A stretch of 32,580 nt of DNA from Bryobacteraceae bacterium. GTDB lineage: Bacteria > Acidobacteriota > Terriglobia > Bryobacterales > Bryobacteraceae. The stretch lies in NCBI GenBank assembly GCA_025927575.1, contig JAICLJ010000038.1:1-32580 (forward strand). The letters run 5' to 3'. Each line of letters starts with the position of its first letter. Position 1 is the stretch's first letter. The notes under the pieces were generated by a model. It did not search any database. It was not told the origin of the DNA and was given only the letters and a program-made list of their open reading frames with translations. Below, piece by piece: positions 1 to 8,596 of the stretch. The position numbers and the translations under genes are program-made.

Positions 1-237
1 CCGACCGGGATGTGCATCGACTCCTTCCAGGCCGAACGTGGGCCGACGGGGACGATCGGCAGCACCCTGGTCACGCCGCAGCTCAACGGCCTCTGGGCGC
101 GGTCGAAGCGCGGCTTCTTCCACGACGGCCGTTTCCCGACGCTCCTGGATATGCTCAACCACTACAACGCCTGCTTCAACCTCGGTCTGTCGCCAAGTGA
201 CAAGAGCGATCTGATCGAGTTTCTCAAGAGCCTCTAG
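1..237 (+). CDS. Cytochrome c peroxidase-like protein, C-terminal fragment
   Basis: The reading frame is open from the first base and ends at TAG 235-237, so this is the last 78 residues of a longer protein cut by the window edge. The fragment contains a TPQLNGLW block, then FFHDGRFPTLLDMLNHYN and a final SPSDKSDLIEFLKSL. This order is the usual C-terminus of di-heme cytochrome c peroxidase (MauG/CcpA-like) domains, where the family has 'LRGLW...FHDG...TL.D.v.HYN...L...e..dLvaFLksL'. The CxxCH heme sites would lie upstream, outside the window. Periplasmic location and peroxidase activity are inferred from the family. A related c-type cytochrome domain that is not a peroxidase cannot be excluded. 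Confidence 0.75.
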   Translation, partial: PTGMCIDSFQAERGPTGTIGSTLVTPQLNGLWARSKRGFFHDGRFPTLLDMLNHYNACFNLGLSPSDKSDLIEFLKSL

Positions 238-393
238 GCGGGGGAGCTCGTTGATAACGGGAGCGCTCCACAGCGCGCTGCATACGCAGCGTTCCCGCCT
301 GGAATCCTGGGGACTGCTCAGCATTCGAACCAAATGCTCAAAATGAAGTTGGCTGGCCTCGCCGCCTGAAGATCCACAAAAAACCTGTGGTTC

Positions 394-399
394 TACAAT
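394..399 (+). promoter_or_regulatory. Candidate -10 element (TACAAT) upstream of the acyl-CoA mutase operon
   Basis: TACAAT lies 15 bases before the GTG start at 415. There is no purine-rich Shine-Dalgarno in the gap and no good -35 at 16-18 bases. A small inverted repeat (CCACA/TGTGG) precedes it. The hexamer resembles those upstream of several other genes here, but the longer spacing makes it weaker evidence for a leaderless mRNA. Confidence 0.35.
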
Positions 400-414
400 G
401 AATGCGGCGATCCC

Positions 415-2007
415 GTGGCTCAAAGCAAGCCTCCGCAAACACACGCGGCAACTCTCGGTGGAATTCCGCTCAAGCCGTTTTACTCGCCGAAAGATGCCGG
501 CGAAGTGCCGCTCGCGGCGCCTGGAGAATTCCCGTACACACGCGGCATTCACGCCGCCATGTACCAGGACCGGCTCTGGACCATGCGGCAGTTCTCGGGG
601 TTTGCCACGCCGGAAGAGACCAACGAGCGTTACCGCTATCTGCTCGAACAAGGTCAGACCGGGCTATCTGTGGCTTTCGACCTCCCGACATTGATGGGTT
701 ACGACGCGGACGCACCGGAGGCGGAAGGCGAAGTCGGGAAATGCGGTGTTTCCATTTCCTCGCTCGAAGATATGGAATCGCTGTTCCGCGACATCCCGCT
801 GGGAGATGTCTCGGTTTCGATGACCATCAACTCGCCCGCGGCGGTGATTTGGGCTATGTATCTGGCGGTCGCGGAACGGCAGGGCGCGGCCCCCTCCTCG
901 CTGTCGGGCACTTTGCAGAACGACATTCTCAAGGAGTACATCGCCCAGAAGGAGTTCATCTTTCCGCCTCGGCCATCAATGCGGCTGGTAACCGATGTGA
1001 TCGAATACGCGACTCGCCACACTCCGAAGTACAACCCGGTTTCGATTAGTGGCTATCACATACGCGAGGCCGGGTCCACAGCCGTCCAGGAACTGGCGTT
1101 TACTCTTCGAGATGGCATCGAATATGCAGATTGGGCTCTTGATCGCGGGTTGCGGATCGACGAATTTGCTCCCCGCCTGAGCTTTTTTTTCAACGCCCAT
1201 AACGACTTTTTCGAGGAAATCGCTAAGTACCGGGCGGCGCGCGCAATGTGGGCTGGAATAATGCGCGATCGCTACGGAGCCCGCGACGAGCGCAGTCTCA
1301 AACTCCGTTTTCACGCGCAGACCGCCGGTTGTTCCTTGACCTGGCAGCAGCCGGTGAATAACGTAGTGCGCACCGCCGTTCAGGCGCTCGCGGCCGTGAT
1401 GGGAGGCACGCAGTCTCTACACACAAATTCTTTGGATGAAGCCTATGCTTTGCCCAGCGAGCATGCCGTGACCATCGCCCTTCGCACGCAGCAGATCCTG
1501 GCATATGAAACCGGCATAACCGCCGCCCCCGATCCTTTTGGCGGCAGCTATTTCGTCGAAAAACTAACGGCGGATGTCGCCGAAGCCGCCCAAAGATATA
1601 TAGACCAGATCGACGGGATGGGCGGCATGCTCCCGGCCATTGAACGAGGCTTTCCGCAAGCCGAAATCGCCGAAGCGAGTTACCGTTATCAGACCGAGGT
1701 GAATGGGGGCGAAAGGGTCATCGTCGGTGTGAACCGGTTTCAGGAGACGGAAGAGGAGAAGGTGGATATCCTTGAAGTGAGCGAATCCGCGCAGGCGCGC
1801 CAGATTGCGAAATTGGGCGCTTTACGTCGCCGGCGGGATAGGGAGCAGGTTCGGCAAACCCTCGACCGCCTGGAAGAAGGGGCGGGGAAACAGGGGAACC
1901 TTATGCCTTTGCTGCTCGATTCAGTGAAGAGCTACGCGACGCTCGGGGAGATTGTCGCGGTCCTGAAGCGAGTCTTCGGAACATATTCAGAAACAAGCGT
2001 TTTATAA
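415..2007 (+). CDS. B12-dependent acyl-CoA mutase large subunit, isobutyryl-CoA mutase type
   Basis: 530-residue catalytic (TIM-barrel) subunit of an adenosylcobalamin-dependent acyl-CoA mutase without a fused B12 domain. That domain is the next gene, as in the two-subunit IcmA/IcmB arrangement. Aligning by motif to Propionibacterium methylmalonyl-CoA mutase: TMRQF at 56-60 matches TIRQY, so Tyr89 is Phe60. [11 protein letters not shown] at 168-178 matches QNDILKEFMVR, so Arg207 is Gln178. SGYH ends in His215, the conserved His244. Phe/Gln is the known isobutyryl-CoA mutase signature; methylmalonyl-CoA mutase uses Tyr/Arg, with Arg holding the carboxylate. The N-terminal FPYTRGIHA block also resembles IcmA. 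Automatic annotation would probably say methylmalonyl-CoA mutase. The start is GTG; no in-frame ATG follows the TGA at 367. Expected role: isobutyryl-CoA/butyryl-CoA interconversion. Pivalyl-CoA or another branched substrate is possible. Confidence 0.85.
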   Translation: MAQSKPPQTHAATLGGIPLKPFYSPKDAGEVPLAAPGEFPYTRGIHAAMYQDRLWTMRQFSGFATPEETNERYRYLLEQGQTGLSVAFDLPTLMGYDADAPEAEGEVGKCGVSISSLEDMESLFRDIPLGDVSVSMTINSPAAVIWAMYLAVAERQGAAPSSLSGTLQNDILKEYIAQKEFIFPPRPSMRLVTDVIEYATRHTPKYNPVSISGYHIREAGSTAVQELAFTLRDGIEYADWALDRGLRIDEFAPRLSFFFNAHNDFFEEIAKYRAARAMWAGIMRDRYGARDERSLKLRFHAQTAGCSLTWQQPVNNVVRTAVQALAAVMGGTQSLHTNSLDEAYALPSEHAVTIALRTQQILAYETGITAAPDPFGGSYFVEKLTADVAEAAQRYIDQIDGMGGMLPAIERGFPQAEIAEASYRYQTEVNGGERVIVGVNRFQETEEEKVDILEVSESAQARQIAKLGALRRRRDREQVRQTLDRLEEGAGKQGNLMPLLLDSVKSYATLGEIVAVLKRVFGTYSETSVL

Positions 2008-2023
2008 TTAAGGTAGTGTAGGT

Positions 2024-2425
2024 ATGAGCCTTCCAATCCGCGTCCTGGTGGCTAAGCCGGGCCTCGACGGGCACGACCGAGGTGCGAAGATAATCGCACG
2101 CGCGCTACGCGACGCGGGAATGGAAGTGATCTACACGGGGCTCCGGCAGTCGCCGGAGATGATCGTGAATGCGGCGCTTCAGGAAGATGTACAAGTCATT
2201 GGCTTGTCGATATTGTCCGGCGCTCACAACGCCATTGTGCCGCGCATCATGGAATTGCTGCGTGAAAAGGATATGACGGACGTGATGGTCGTCGTTGGCG
2301 GAATCATCCCGGATGAGGACGCGGCGGAGTTGAAAGCTCTCGGGGTCGGCGAGGTGTTCCAACCCGGCGCATCATTAGATAAAATCGTCGCATTCATTCG
2401 CGCGTCCGTAAAACAACCCGCGTGA
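2024..2425 (+). CDS. B12-binding small subunit of acyl-CoA mutase
   Basis: 133 residues, the length of a stand-alone cobalamin-binding subunit (IcmB or McmA2). The DxHxxG motif is D15-G-H17-D-R-G20, where His17 would be the lower axial cobalt ligand. The SxL segment (SILSG, near residue 63) and the GG segment (VVGGIIP, near 91) follow in the family order. The gene begins 16 bases after the large-subunit stop, with AAGG at 2010-2013 as a weak ribosome-binding site, so the two subunits are almost certainly co-transcribed. The product is cytosolic and forms the holo-mutase with its neighbour. No meaB/icmF-type GTPase chaperone is visible within the window. Confidence 0.92.
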   Translation: MSLPIRVLVAKPGLDGHDRGAKIIARALRDAGMEVIYTGLRQSPEMIVNAALQEDVQVIGLSILSGAHNAIVPRIMELLREKDMTDVMVVVGGIIPDEDAAELKALGVGEVFQPGASLDKIVAFIRASVKQPA

Positions 2426-2496
2426 GCGGGTTCATGTGAACAATCCAGGTGCTCTTCGTTTCTGAAACCAAGGACAACTGGAAGAAAAGGAAATTA

Positions 2497-3807
2497 ATGC
2501 AAGACAGACTGAATATTGCAGTCTTCGTCGACTACGACAACATCGAAATCGGCCTGAAGTCGACGCTGCGGCGCGAATTCGATGTGGCGCTGCCGCTGAG
2601 CGCGCTGAAGGAGCGCGGGGACCTCGTCGCAAAATTCGCGTACGCGAACTGGGGAAGACAGGAAGGCGCTACCCGGCAGATGGCCGAGAACGCCGTACAG
2701 ATGGTGCAGCGCATTCCATCGCCGCGAGGCGATAAAAATGGGGCCGACATCAATCTGGCGCTGGATTCGCTGGAGATGGCATTCACCCATGCCCATGTAA
2801 ACGCGTTCGCCATCATCAGCGGAGATAGCGATTTTATCCCGCTTGTGAACAAGCTTAAGGAATACGGCAAAACAGTGTTTGTGGTCGGCGGTAAAGCCTT
2901 CACCAGCACGATTCTGCAGCAGAACTGCCACGAGTTCATCAGCTACGAATCGTTGCTCGAAGATGGCGATCGAATTGTGGCCACTCCCATGCCTGACCGG
3001 CGTGATCGGGGAGGAGATCGAGGCGACCGCGATAACCGCGAGCGCGGTGACCGCGAGCGTGGAGACCGCGGGAGAGACCGCAGAGAAAAGGGCCAGCGGC
3101 CCGCGCCGCTCGATTTAGCGCAAGCCATGCCTCTGGTCGAACGCGCGCTTCAGGTGCTTGAGCGCCGCGCCGTCCAGCCGCAACTCGGATTGTTGAAATC
3201 GACGATGCTGCAGCTCGATCCCGCTTTTAGCGAGCGGGCCTACGGCGCCAACAGTTTCTCGGATTTCATCGAGAGGCTCAAGAAGGCGGAGTTCATCAAC
3301 GTCAGTGGCTCGGGCGGACGCTACATCATCGAACGCCGCGGCGGCGGTTCCGACAAGGCCGCTCCGAATCCGGACGAAGCGCTGCCGGGTCTGCGCGACG
3401 TGCTCGAAACGCACCGCTTCGATATCGAGATGAATGACGGCGTCGCGGCCGACGAATTGGAGGACTGGGTGAAGCAGGAGATGACCGACTTCAGCCCGCA
3501 GAAATACGGGTTTCAACAATTTGCCGAATTTCTGAACTATGCCCAGGATAAAACGGTCGTTCGCCTGACGCCCGACGAGGAACACGGACTTATCGTCGTG
3601 CTTGGAGCCGAGTTCTACCCCCCGGCCTTACCCATTGCGGAACCCGAGCAATTGCTGGAAGAAGACGACGGGCCCCAGCCGATCGTCGAGGGGCAGCCGA
3701 CCATTTTCGAGCCTAATCCGCCGCCGGCGAAGCCCAAAAAGCAGACAAGACCGCGAAAGGCAGCTGCTTCCACGACACGTAAGCCTCGTAAGAAGAAAAC
3801 GGACTAA
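2497..3807 (+). CDS. NYN-domain ribonuclease-like protein with OST-HTH/LOTUS domains
   Basis: 436 residues from ATG 2497, chosen over an upstream in-frame GTG at 2449 because AAAAGG lies just before it and the conserved fold begins at residue 5. Residues 5-155 form a NYN (LabA/DUF88, PIN-like) domain with acidic sites D12 and D14, D84 and D110-S-D112, the pattern expected for a metal-dependent RNase. Residues about 166-200 are a highly charged linker rich in Arg, Asp and Gly. Residues 206-281 read as an OST-HTH (LOTUS) domain, and about 297-370 looks like a second, more diverged copy. The tail (408-436) is Lys/Arg/Pro-rich. LOTUS domains bind RNA in eukaryotic proteins such as MARF1. RNA cleavage or surveillance is inferred; the substrate is unknown. 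It stands alone, ending in a convergent junction. Confidence 0.85.
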   Translation: MQDRLNIAVFVDYDNIEIGLKSTLRREFDVALPLSALKERGDLVAKFAYANWGRQEGATRQMAENAVQMVQRIPSPRGDKNGADINLALDSLEMAFTHAHVNAFAIISGDSDFIPLVNKLKEYGKTVFVVGGKAFTSTILQQNCHEFISYESLLEDGDRIVATPMPDRRDRGGDRGDRDNRERGDRERGDRGRDRREKGQRPAPLDLAQAMPLVERALQVLERRAVQPQLGLLKSTMLQLDPAFSERAYGANSFSDFIERLKKAEFINVSGSGGRYIIERRGGGSDKAAPNPDEALPGLRDVLETHRFDIEMNDGVAADELEDWVKQEMTDFSPQKYGFQQFAEFLNYAQDKTVVRLTPDEEHGLIVVLGAEFYPPALPIAEPEQLLEEDDGPQPIVEGQPTIFEPNPPPAKPKKQTRPRKAAASTTRKPRKKKTD

Positions 3808-3815
3808 CCGGAGCC

Positions 3816-3843
3816 GCGGACCGGCTAGAGTGCGCCGGTCCGC
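3816..3843. terminator. GC-rich stem-loop between convergent genes
   Basis: A perfect 10-bp inverted repeat (GCGGACCGGC at 3816-3825 and GCCGGTCCGC at 3834-3843) with an 8-base loop. It lies 8 bases after the NYN gene stop and 24 bases from the stop of the opposing VWA gene. There is no T-run on either side, so it is not a textbook intrinsic terminator. Its position suggests a two-way terminator or mRNA 3'-end stabiliser. Confidence 0.55.
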
Positions 3844-3867
3844 ACCCTTCGATCCATTCCAACTTCA

Positions 3868-4818
3868 CTAGCCGGCCCGCTGCGCGTAGTAACCTTTGCG
3901 TGCGCGCACAATAAAATTTTTATGGCCCCGCACTTTAATCGTGACGGTGTGGAAGAGCCCATCGTTCTTTAATGGCTCGGGCCGATAGAAAAGGTTGTAC
4001 TGATGCCGTAGTTCGTTGGCTATATTTTCAAACGATTGATTCAGATCGCTTGCCTGAAAAGGAAAGAAAGCGACGCCACCGGTTTGCTCAGCGAAATAGC
4101 GCATCACTTTGTCGCCTTCGGTTGGCTGCCCGGAGATGTTAGTTGAGATCGTGTAAACGACCACGTCGGCTTTCTGTGCCATTTCGAGCGCTTGGTCACG
4201 GCTGTGATGACTGTCGTCGTCCTCGCCGTCGCTCAAAACGACCATAGCTCGGCGAAATTTATACAGCGGCTGGTCCTGCATCAATTTATCGTGGGAGGCA
4301 AAATAGATTGCGTCGTACATCGACGTGCCGCCGCCTGGACGCAGTCCGCGAATGGCGTTCTCCAGCTTGTTCGTATCGTTCGTGAGATCGGCCGCTAGTT
4401 CCGCCGAAGAGTCGAAGCTGACGATGATGGCTTTGTCCTGGTCGCGCATAACCCCGTTGATGAAGTTGACCGCGGCTTCCTGCTGGAACCGGAACCGCTC
4501 GCGAATGCTGTTGCTGGTGTCCACCAGGATCGCCAGCCGCAGTGGCAGGTCGCTCTCGGACGCGAACTCCAGGATTTTTTGGGGCTTCTTGTTTTCTGTC
4601 ACTTCAAAATCGTTTTGAGTTAAGTCGGTGACGAAGCGGCCATGCTTGTCCGTGACGCTGAACAGCATGTTCACTCGCGTCACTTCCGAACTGAACTGCG
4701 TAGGAGGGCTGTCCTCGCCGGCGGCCGCCTCGGCGGATTTCACTTGCGCATCGAGAGAACTGAAGCTGATGGCGGCGGCAAGTCCCAAGGCCGCCAAGCT
4801 GGCAACGGCGTACTTCAT
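3868..4818 (-). CDS. Secreted von Willebrand factor A domain protein (acidobacterial VWA family)
   Basis: 316 residues. The N-terminus (MKYAVASLAALGLAAAIS) is a signal peptide. Residues about 45-88 form a beta-rich lead-in domain with the phrase 'VTDLTQNDFEVTENKK'. A VWA domain follows at about 93-290, with a complete MIDAS metal site: D100-T-S102-N-S104, T165 in GGGTSMYDA, and D197 in LSDGEDD. The protein ends in ARKGYYA, a typical terminus of the 'VWFA-related Acidobacterial domain' family. These proteins are numerous in Acidobacteria and their ligands are unknown; extracellular or periplasmic protein binding is the likely role. The start is 18 bases after the rluD stop, so it is probably the second gene of a two-gene unit. 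A TATAGA hexamer 12 bases before the ATG could provide a separate promoter. Confidence 0.88.
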   Translation of the reverse strand: MKYAVASLAALGLAAAISFSSLDAQVKSAEAAAGEDSPPTQFSSEVTRVNMLFSVTDKHGRFVTDLTQNDFEVTENKKPQKILEFASESDLPLRLAILVDTSNSIRERFRFQQEAAVNFINGVMRDQDKAIIVSFDSSAELAADLTNDTNKLENAIRGLRPGGGTSMYDAIYFASHDKLMQDQPLYKFRRAMVVLSDGEDDDSHHSRDQALEMAQKADVVVYTISTNISGQPTEGDKVMRYFAEQTGGVAFFPFQASDLNQSFENIANELRHQYNLFYRPEPLKNDGLFHTVTIKVRGHKNFIVRARKGYYAQRAG

Positions 4819-4836
4819 TAATGAGCTATGTCTATA

Positions 4837-5772
4837 TTATCCGCCGCCGGTCCCGAGCGCACGCAACCGCTCGAGATAATCCTTCAGATCGGGCGCCAGC
4901 GGACTTTCTATCTCGATGGGTTCCCCGGTTGAAGGCGACTGGAAGCGCAGCCGCAGGGCGTGCAGAAAGAAGCGGTCGGGAGCCGGAATAGGTTCCGATC
5001 GACGCGACGCTCCATAAAGGCTATCGCCTACGATGGGATGTCCGATGCTCGACAGGTGTACTCGGATCTGGTGCGTGCGGCCTGTTCCAATATTTACTTT
5101 GAGAAGGCTGAGGTTCGCGAGTTGCTCGAGCGTTCGATAATGCGTTATCGCGGTACGCCCGGACTCGAGTCTTGTCGTCATCCGTGTCCGGCGAACCGGA
5201 TCGCGCGTGATTCGCTTTGTGATCGTTCCTTGCGGAGGCGAAAGATATCCTCGCGCCAGCGCCAGATACGTTTTCTCGACTTTTCGAGTTCGAAACTGTT
5301 CGGCTAGCGACTGGTGCGCCTGATCTGTTCGAGCCACGAGGAGAACACCACTCGTTTCACGATCCAGGCGATGCACAATTCCCGGCCGTAAGTCGCCTCC
5401 GGCTGTCGAAAGCTGTCCAAAATGGTGAAGCAGGGCATTCACGAGCGTGCCGCGATGGTGACCGGCGCCCGCATGCACTACCATGCCGGCGGGCTTGTCG
5501 ATCGCGATCACATCGGCGTCCTGGTAAAGGATCGTCAGTGGAATCGCTTCGGGCTCGGCTCTAAGCGGCGGTAGTACGGCGGGTTCCACGTCGACCTCTT
5601 CACCCGCCCGTAGAGTATGCGCAGGACGGGCCACCTGGCCATTTACGCGAACGCGGCCCGTTTTGATCCACCCTTGAAGGCGCGCACGGCTATATTCCGG
5701 CATACGCTCGTGGACGAACGAGTCGAGTCGCTTGCCATAGTCCTGGGGTTCCGCCCGCAGCGTGATGCTCAT
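4837..5772 (-). CDS. rluD: RluD-family 23S rRNA pseudouridine synthase
   Basis: 311 residues from the ATG at 5772. A longer frame reaches 5820, but the conserved protein begins at MSITLRAEPQDYGKRLDSF and the extra 16 residues look like leader. Residues about 1-65 form an S4 RNA-binding domain. The catalytic motif HRLDRETSG carries Asp137, and GTGRTHQIRVHL plus the HPIVGD segment are the other RluA/RluC/RluD family blocks. The expected reaction is isomerisation of uridines in 23S rRNA (helix 69 for RluD); the exact target among RluA-family enzymes cannot be fixed from sequence alone. TAGAAT at 5786-5791 on the minus strand, 13 bases before the start, is a possible -10. The gene is divergent from the glycosyltransferase, with only about 25 bases between the chosen starts. 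Confidence 0.9.
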   Translation of the reverse strand: MSITLRAEPQDYGKRLDSFVHERMPEYSRARLQGWIKTGRVRVNGQVARPAHTLRAGEEVDVEPAVLPPLRAEPEAIPLTILYQDADVIAIDKPAGMVVHAGAGHHRGTLVNALLHHFGQLSTAGGDLRPGIVHRLDRETSGVLLVARTDQAHQSLAEQFRTRKVEKTYLALARGYLSPPQGTITKRITRDPVRRTRMTTRLESGRTAITHYRTLEQLANLSLLKVNIGTGRTHQIRVHLSSIGHPIVGDSLYGASRRSEPIPAPDRFFLHALRLRFQSPSTGEPIEIESPLAPDLKDYLERLRALGTGGG

Positions 5773-5797
5773 TCCGACATTCCGTATTCTAGGGTCT

Positions 5798-7258
5798 GTG
5801 ACCGTTGGTCGCGAACGCAAACAATTCGGTTATTTGTGCGCGGCATTGTTCCTGTTTCTGCTGGCGGCCAAGCTGTGCCACATTCACATCCTCTGGGCGG
5901 AAGAAGGCTACGCTTCGGCCGCTGCGGTGCAAATCCTGCACGGGAAGATGCTCTATCGCGACTTTTGGTTCGATAAGCCGCCCCTCGCCGCGCTGCTGTA
6001 CGCGCCCTGGGGCGGTGAGCCCGGCTTTTGGTTAAGATTCGCGGGAGCCGTGTACGCGACCAGTTGCTGCGTGGCCGCCTACGGATTTGCGGCGCGCCGA
6101 TGGTCCCGGCGGGAGGGCATTTGTGCGGCGCTACTGATGGCGTTCTATCTAATCCTCGACATTCCCGCATCCATCATGACACTTGGCCCGGACCTATTGA
6201 TGCTGCTGCCCGCCATCGCGGCCATCGATTGCGCTGGCCGCAAGCGTGCGTTCCAATCGGGACTCTGGTGCTCCGTAGCGCTGGCCATTAATGCGAAGGC
6301 GCTCCTGATTCTAGTCGTGTGCGTGGTATGGGCCTCGGCCGGTTGGCTGCCTCTGCTCGCTGGTTTCGCCATAGGTACGGCGCCCTGGATCGTATGGCTG
6401 GCGGCGGTTCATGCGCTTTCGGATTACTGGCAACAGGTCTGGTGGTTTGGCGCCGAGTACTCGCGGCATACGTTCGTGCGGCATCCGGTGCGAGAGGCCA
6501 TGCTGCGCACGTTCAACTGGGCCGGCTTTCACGCGGCGATTGTCATTGCCGCCGCGCTCTTCTTCTGGCGGGAGCGTAAATGGAGAGACTACGGGTGGAC
6601 CGCGTGGCTGCTTCTGGCCTGCGCGGGCGTCTGGGCGGGCGAGCGCTTTTTCCTGCGCTACTACTTCATCCTGCTCGCGCCTGTGCTGCTGCTCGGCGCG
6701 GCCGGTTTTGCGCGCGCCTGCCGCTTTGAGCGTGTGCTCCTCTGCATACTTTTGTTGATTCCGGCAATCCGTTTCGCACCGCGCTATTTCATGCTCGCCG
6801 ATTCGCTTATCACGGGCGCGCCGAGTTCCTGGGCCGATACCGCTCTCAACCGTGATAGCCGGAGAGTTGCCGCGGAAATCGATAAGCTCTCGAATTCAGG
6901 CGACACGCTTCTGGTCTGGGGCTATCGGCCGGATATTTTCGCGTATACACAATTGCCCGTCGCTGGCCGCTACCTGGACAGCCAACTCTATACCGGCGTA
7001 ATCGCCGACCGGCACCTCTTCAGCGTCCAAGTGACATTCCCGGCGCTCGCGGCCCGAAATCGCTCTGATCTCGTGCACGTTCATCCGGCATTTATTGTCG
7101 ACGGCCTGGGCAAGCTCAATCCCGCTCTGGCGATTACACAATATCCAGACCTGCAAAAATGGCTCGCCGCGTACAAGCCGATTTTTCAAACGCCGGCGTC
7201 CACTGTTTACGTGCTTTTGACCCGGCGCCTCCCGGTGGCCATCCCTCGTCAGGAGTAG
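5798..7258 (+). CDS. GT-C family membrane glycosyltransferase (ArnT/PMT-like)
   Basis: 486 residues from GTG 5798. Earlier in-frame starts at 5762/5765 would overlap the divergent rluD start, so the first hydrophobic helix was used to choose; no clear ribosome-binding site decides. The N-terminus is one transmembrane helix, then a loop with EEGYASAAA and DFWFDKPPL. The acidic residue in the first loop and the D-x-K-P-P motif are hallmarks of GT39/GT83 (PMT, ArnT) transferases that use polyprenyl-phosphate sugar donors. About ten more hydrophobic segments follow, then a soluble C-terminal part with DTLLVWGYRPDIFAYTQLP, probably periplasmic. Donor and acceptor are unknown; lipid A, protein or polysaccharide are all possible. 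No neighbouring glycan gene narrows this down. Confidence 0.8.
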   Translation: MTVGRERKQFGYLCAALFLFLLAAKLCHIHILWAEEGYASAAAVQILHGKMLYRDFWFDKPPLAALLYAPWGGEPGFWLRFAGAVYATSCCVAAYGFAARRWSRREGICAALLMAFYLILDIPASIMTLGPDLLMLLPAIAAIDCAGRKRAFQSGLWCSVALAINAKALLILVVCVVWASAGWLPLLAGFAIGTAPWIVWLAAVHALSDYWQQVWWFGAEYSRHTFVRHPVREAMLRTFNWAGFHAAIVIAAALFFWRERKWRDYGWTAWLLLACAGVWAGERFFLRYYFILLAPVLLLGAAGFARACRFERVLLCILLLIPAIRFAPRYFMLADSLITGAPSSWADTALNRDSRRVAAEIDKLSNSGDTLLVWGYRPDIFAYTQLPVAGRYLDSQLYTGVIADRHLFSVQVTFPALAARNRSDLVHVHPAFIVDGLGKLNPALAITQYPDLQKWLAAYKPIFQTPASTVYVLLTRRLPVAIPRQE

Positions 7259-7367
7259 TCGTCGCCCGGGCAACCTGGGCGCGCCACATGGCGCTCCATA
7301 AAGCCAGCCGGCCTGCATCGATTTCAGTAATTGGTGTACTCTCACTGAGAGCTGTTTTTCAGGATTC

Positions 7368-7373
7368 AGGAGG
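7368..7373 (+). promoter_or_regulatory. Strong Shine-Dalgarno that fixes a TTG start
   Basis: AGGAGG (followed by T) lies 5 bases before TTG 7379. The TTG opens a reading frame that begins with a good signal peptide, so this ribosome-binding site decides a non-ATG start. Confidence 0.8.
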
Positions 7374-7378
7374 TCACG

Positions 7379-8452
7379 TTGAAAAGCTATTTGATTCTGG
7401 CGCTTTTATCGGCCGGCGCTGCTGCATTTGCTCAGGTGCGACCACCCGAGATTCCTTACGATTCGGTCCCCAATTTTTTGAAGTTGCCCGCTAACCTCTA
7501 CCTGGGCGAGGTGGCCGGCGTGGCCGTCAACTCCAAGGGACACGTTTTCGTTTTCTCACGCAGCAGCACAACTGGCCCGGCTTTTGGTGCGGCCGCCGCG
7601 CAGTTGCTCGAGTTCGGCCCAGACGGAAAGTACATTCGGGAAATCGGCAAAAATCTATATGCCTGGTCTTTCGCTCACGCAGTGCGGATCGACAAGGATG
7701 ACAACATCTGGGTAGTCGACAAAGGCTCGGACATGATTGTGGAGTTCAATCCCGAAGGGCGGGTCGTGATGGTGTTCGGACGCAAGAAGGAAGCAGGCGA
7801 CGAAGGCGACACGCCGTGGACGCACGTCAAGCCTCCGCGCCCGGCCATCGACGGCGAATTCCGTCAACCGACGGATGTCACCTGGGACCTCGAGGGCAAT
7901 ATTTTCATCAGCGACGGCTACATCAACTCACGCGTGGCGAAGTACGACAGGAACGGCGACTGGGTGAAGCAGTGGGGCGAACCAGGCAGCGGTCCGGGCG
8001 AATTTAATACACCCCACAGCATCGTGGCGGATGCCCAAGGCAACATTTATGTCGCCGATCGTGGCAATCGCCGCATTCAAGTATTCGATCACGATGGAAC
8101 ATTCTTGCGTGAAATAACAATCGACATCCCTGCCCCGGCAGATGCGCAGACCTGGATGGGCCCGCGCCCGAATCCGGGGGCACCCGATAAAACGATGCAG
8201 CCGGGCTCCCCCTGGGCACTCTGCATCACCCCGGGTCCAACCCAATACCTGTACAGCTCGGACGCGTTTCCAGGGCGCATCTATAAGCTGACGCTCGATG
8301 GCAAGGTGGTCGGAATGTTTGGCCGGACTGGAAGGCAGCTAAAGCAGTTCGGATGGATCCACGCACTGGCATGCCCTTCGGAAAACGAAATCTATGCCGC
8401 CGAACTGCTCAACTGGCGGATACAGAAGCTGATTTTGCATCCGGAGAAATAG
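7379..8452 (+). CDS. Secreted NHL-repeat beta-propeller, peptidyl-hydroxyglycine lyase-like
   Basis: 357 residues, starting at TTG with a perfect Shine-Dalgarno. The N-terminus MKSYLILALLSAGAAAFAQ is a signal peptide with an AxA-type cleavage site. The rest consists of NHL repeats, seen as recurring 'GNIFISDGY.NSRVAKYDRNGDWVKQWG' and 'GNIYVADRGNRRIQVFDHDG' blocks, enough for a six-bladed propeller. The block order, with GPGEFNTPHSI between repeats, resembles the lyase domain of peptidylglycine alpha-amidating monooxygenase (PAL). In PAL the propeller holds a metal ion and cleaves peptidyl-alpha-hydroxyglycine. No monooxygenase partner is present, so enzymatic activity is uncertain and a binding or scaffold role is equally possible. 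It probably acts in the periplasm or outside the cell. Confidence 0.8.
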   Translation: MKSYLILALLSAGAAAFAQVRPPEIPYDSVPNFLKLPANLYLGEVAGVAVNSKGHVFVFSRSSTTGPAFGAAAAQLLEFGPDGKYIREIGKNLYAWSFAHAVRIDKDDNIWVVDKGSDMIVEFNPEGRVVMVFGRKKEAGDEGDTPWTHVKPPRPAIDGEFRQPTDVTWDLEGNIFISDGYINSRVAKYDRNGDWVKQWGEPGSGPGEFNTPHSIVADAQGNIYVADRGNRRIQVFDHDGTFLREITIDIPAPADAQTWMGPRPNPGAPDKTMQPGSPWALCITPGPTQYLYSSDAFPGRIYKLTLDGKVVGMFGRTGRQLKQFGWIHALACPSENEIYAAELLNWRIQKLILHPEK

Positions 8453-8596
8453 GGAGTTAACGGGCAAATAGCCACATCACTCGCGCGATAACGTGGGACG
8501 GTGTGCACACAAAGGTTGCAACGCCTTCAACTAGTTTGTCAAAGGGAACAATCATAACGGGTTTGCACGCACACCGGAGCCGGGTTGGCGGTCGTC

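Noticed and set aside
238-414. Possible cobalamin riboswitch before a B12 enzyme operon
   Set aside because: The region has small hairpins (CGCTGC/GCAGCG and CCACA/TGTGG), but I see no B12-box or large multi-helix arrangement.
402-1049. 215-codon plus-strand frame overlapping the mutase start
   Set aside because: It lies in another phase of the strongly conserved mutase gene and has Arg/Gly-rich shadow composition with no recognisable motif.
8499-8576. 8-bp inverted repeat (CGGTGTGC/GCACACCG) between the convergent genes at 8452 and 8597
   Set aside because: The loop would be 62 bases and no compact stem forms, so a terminator call is not supported.
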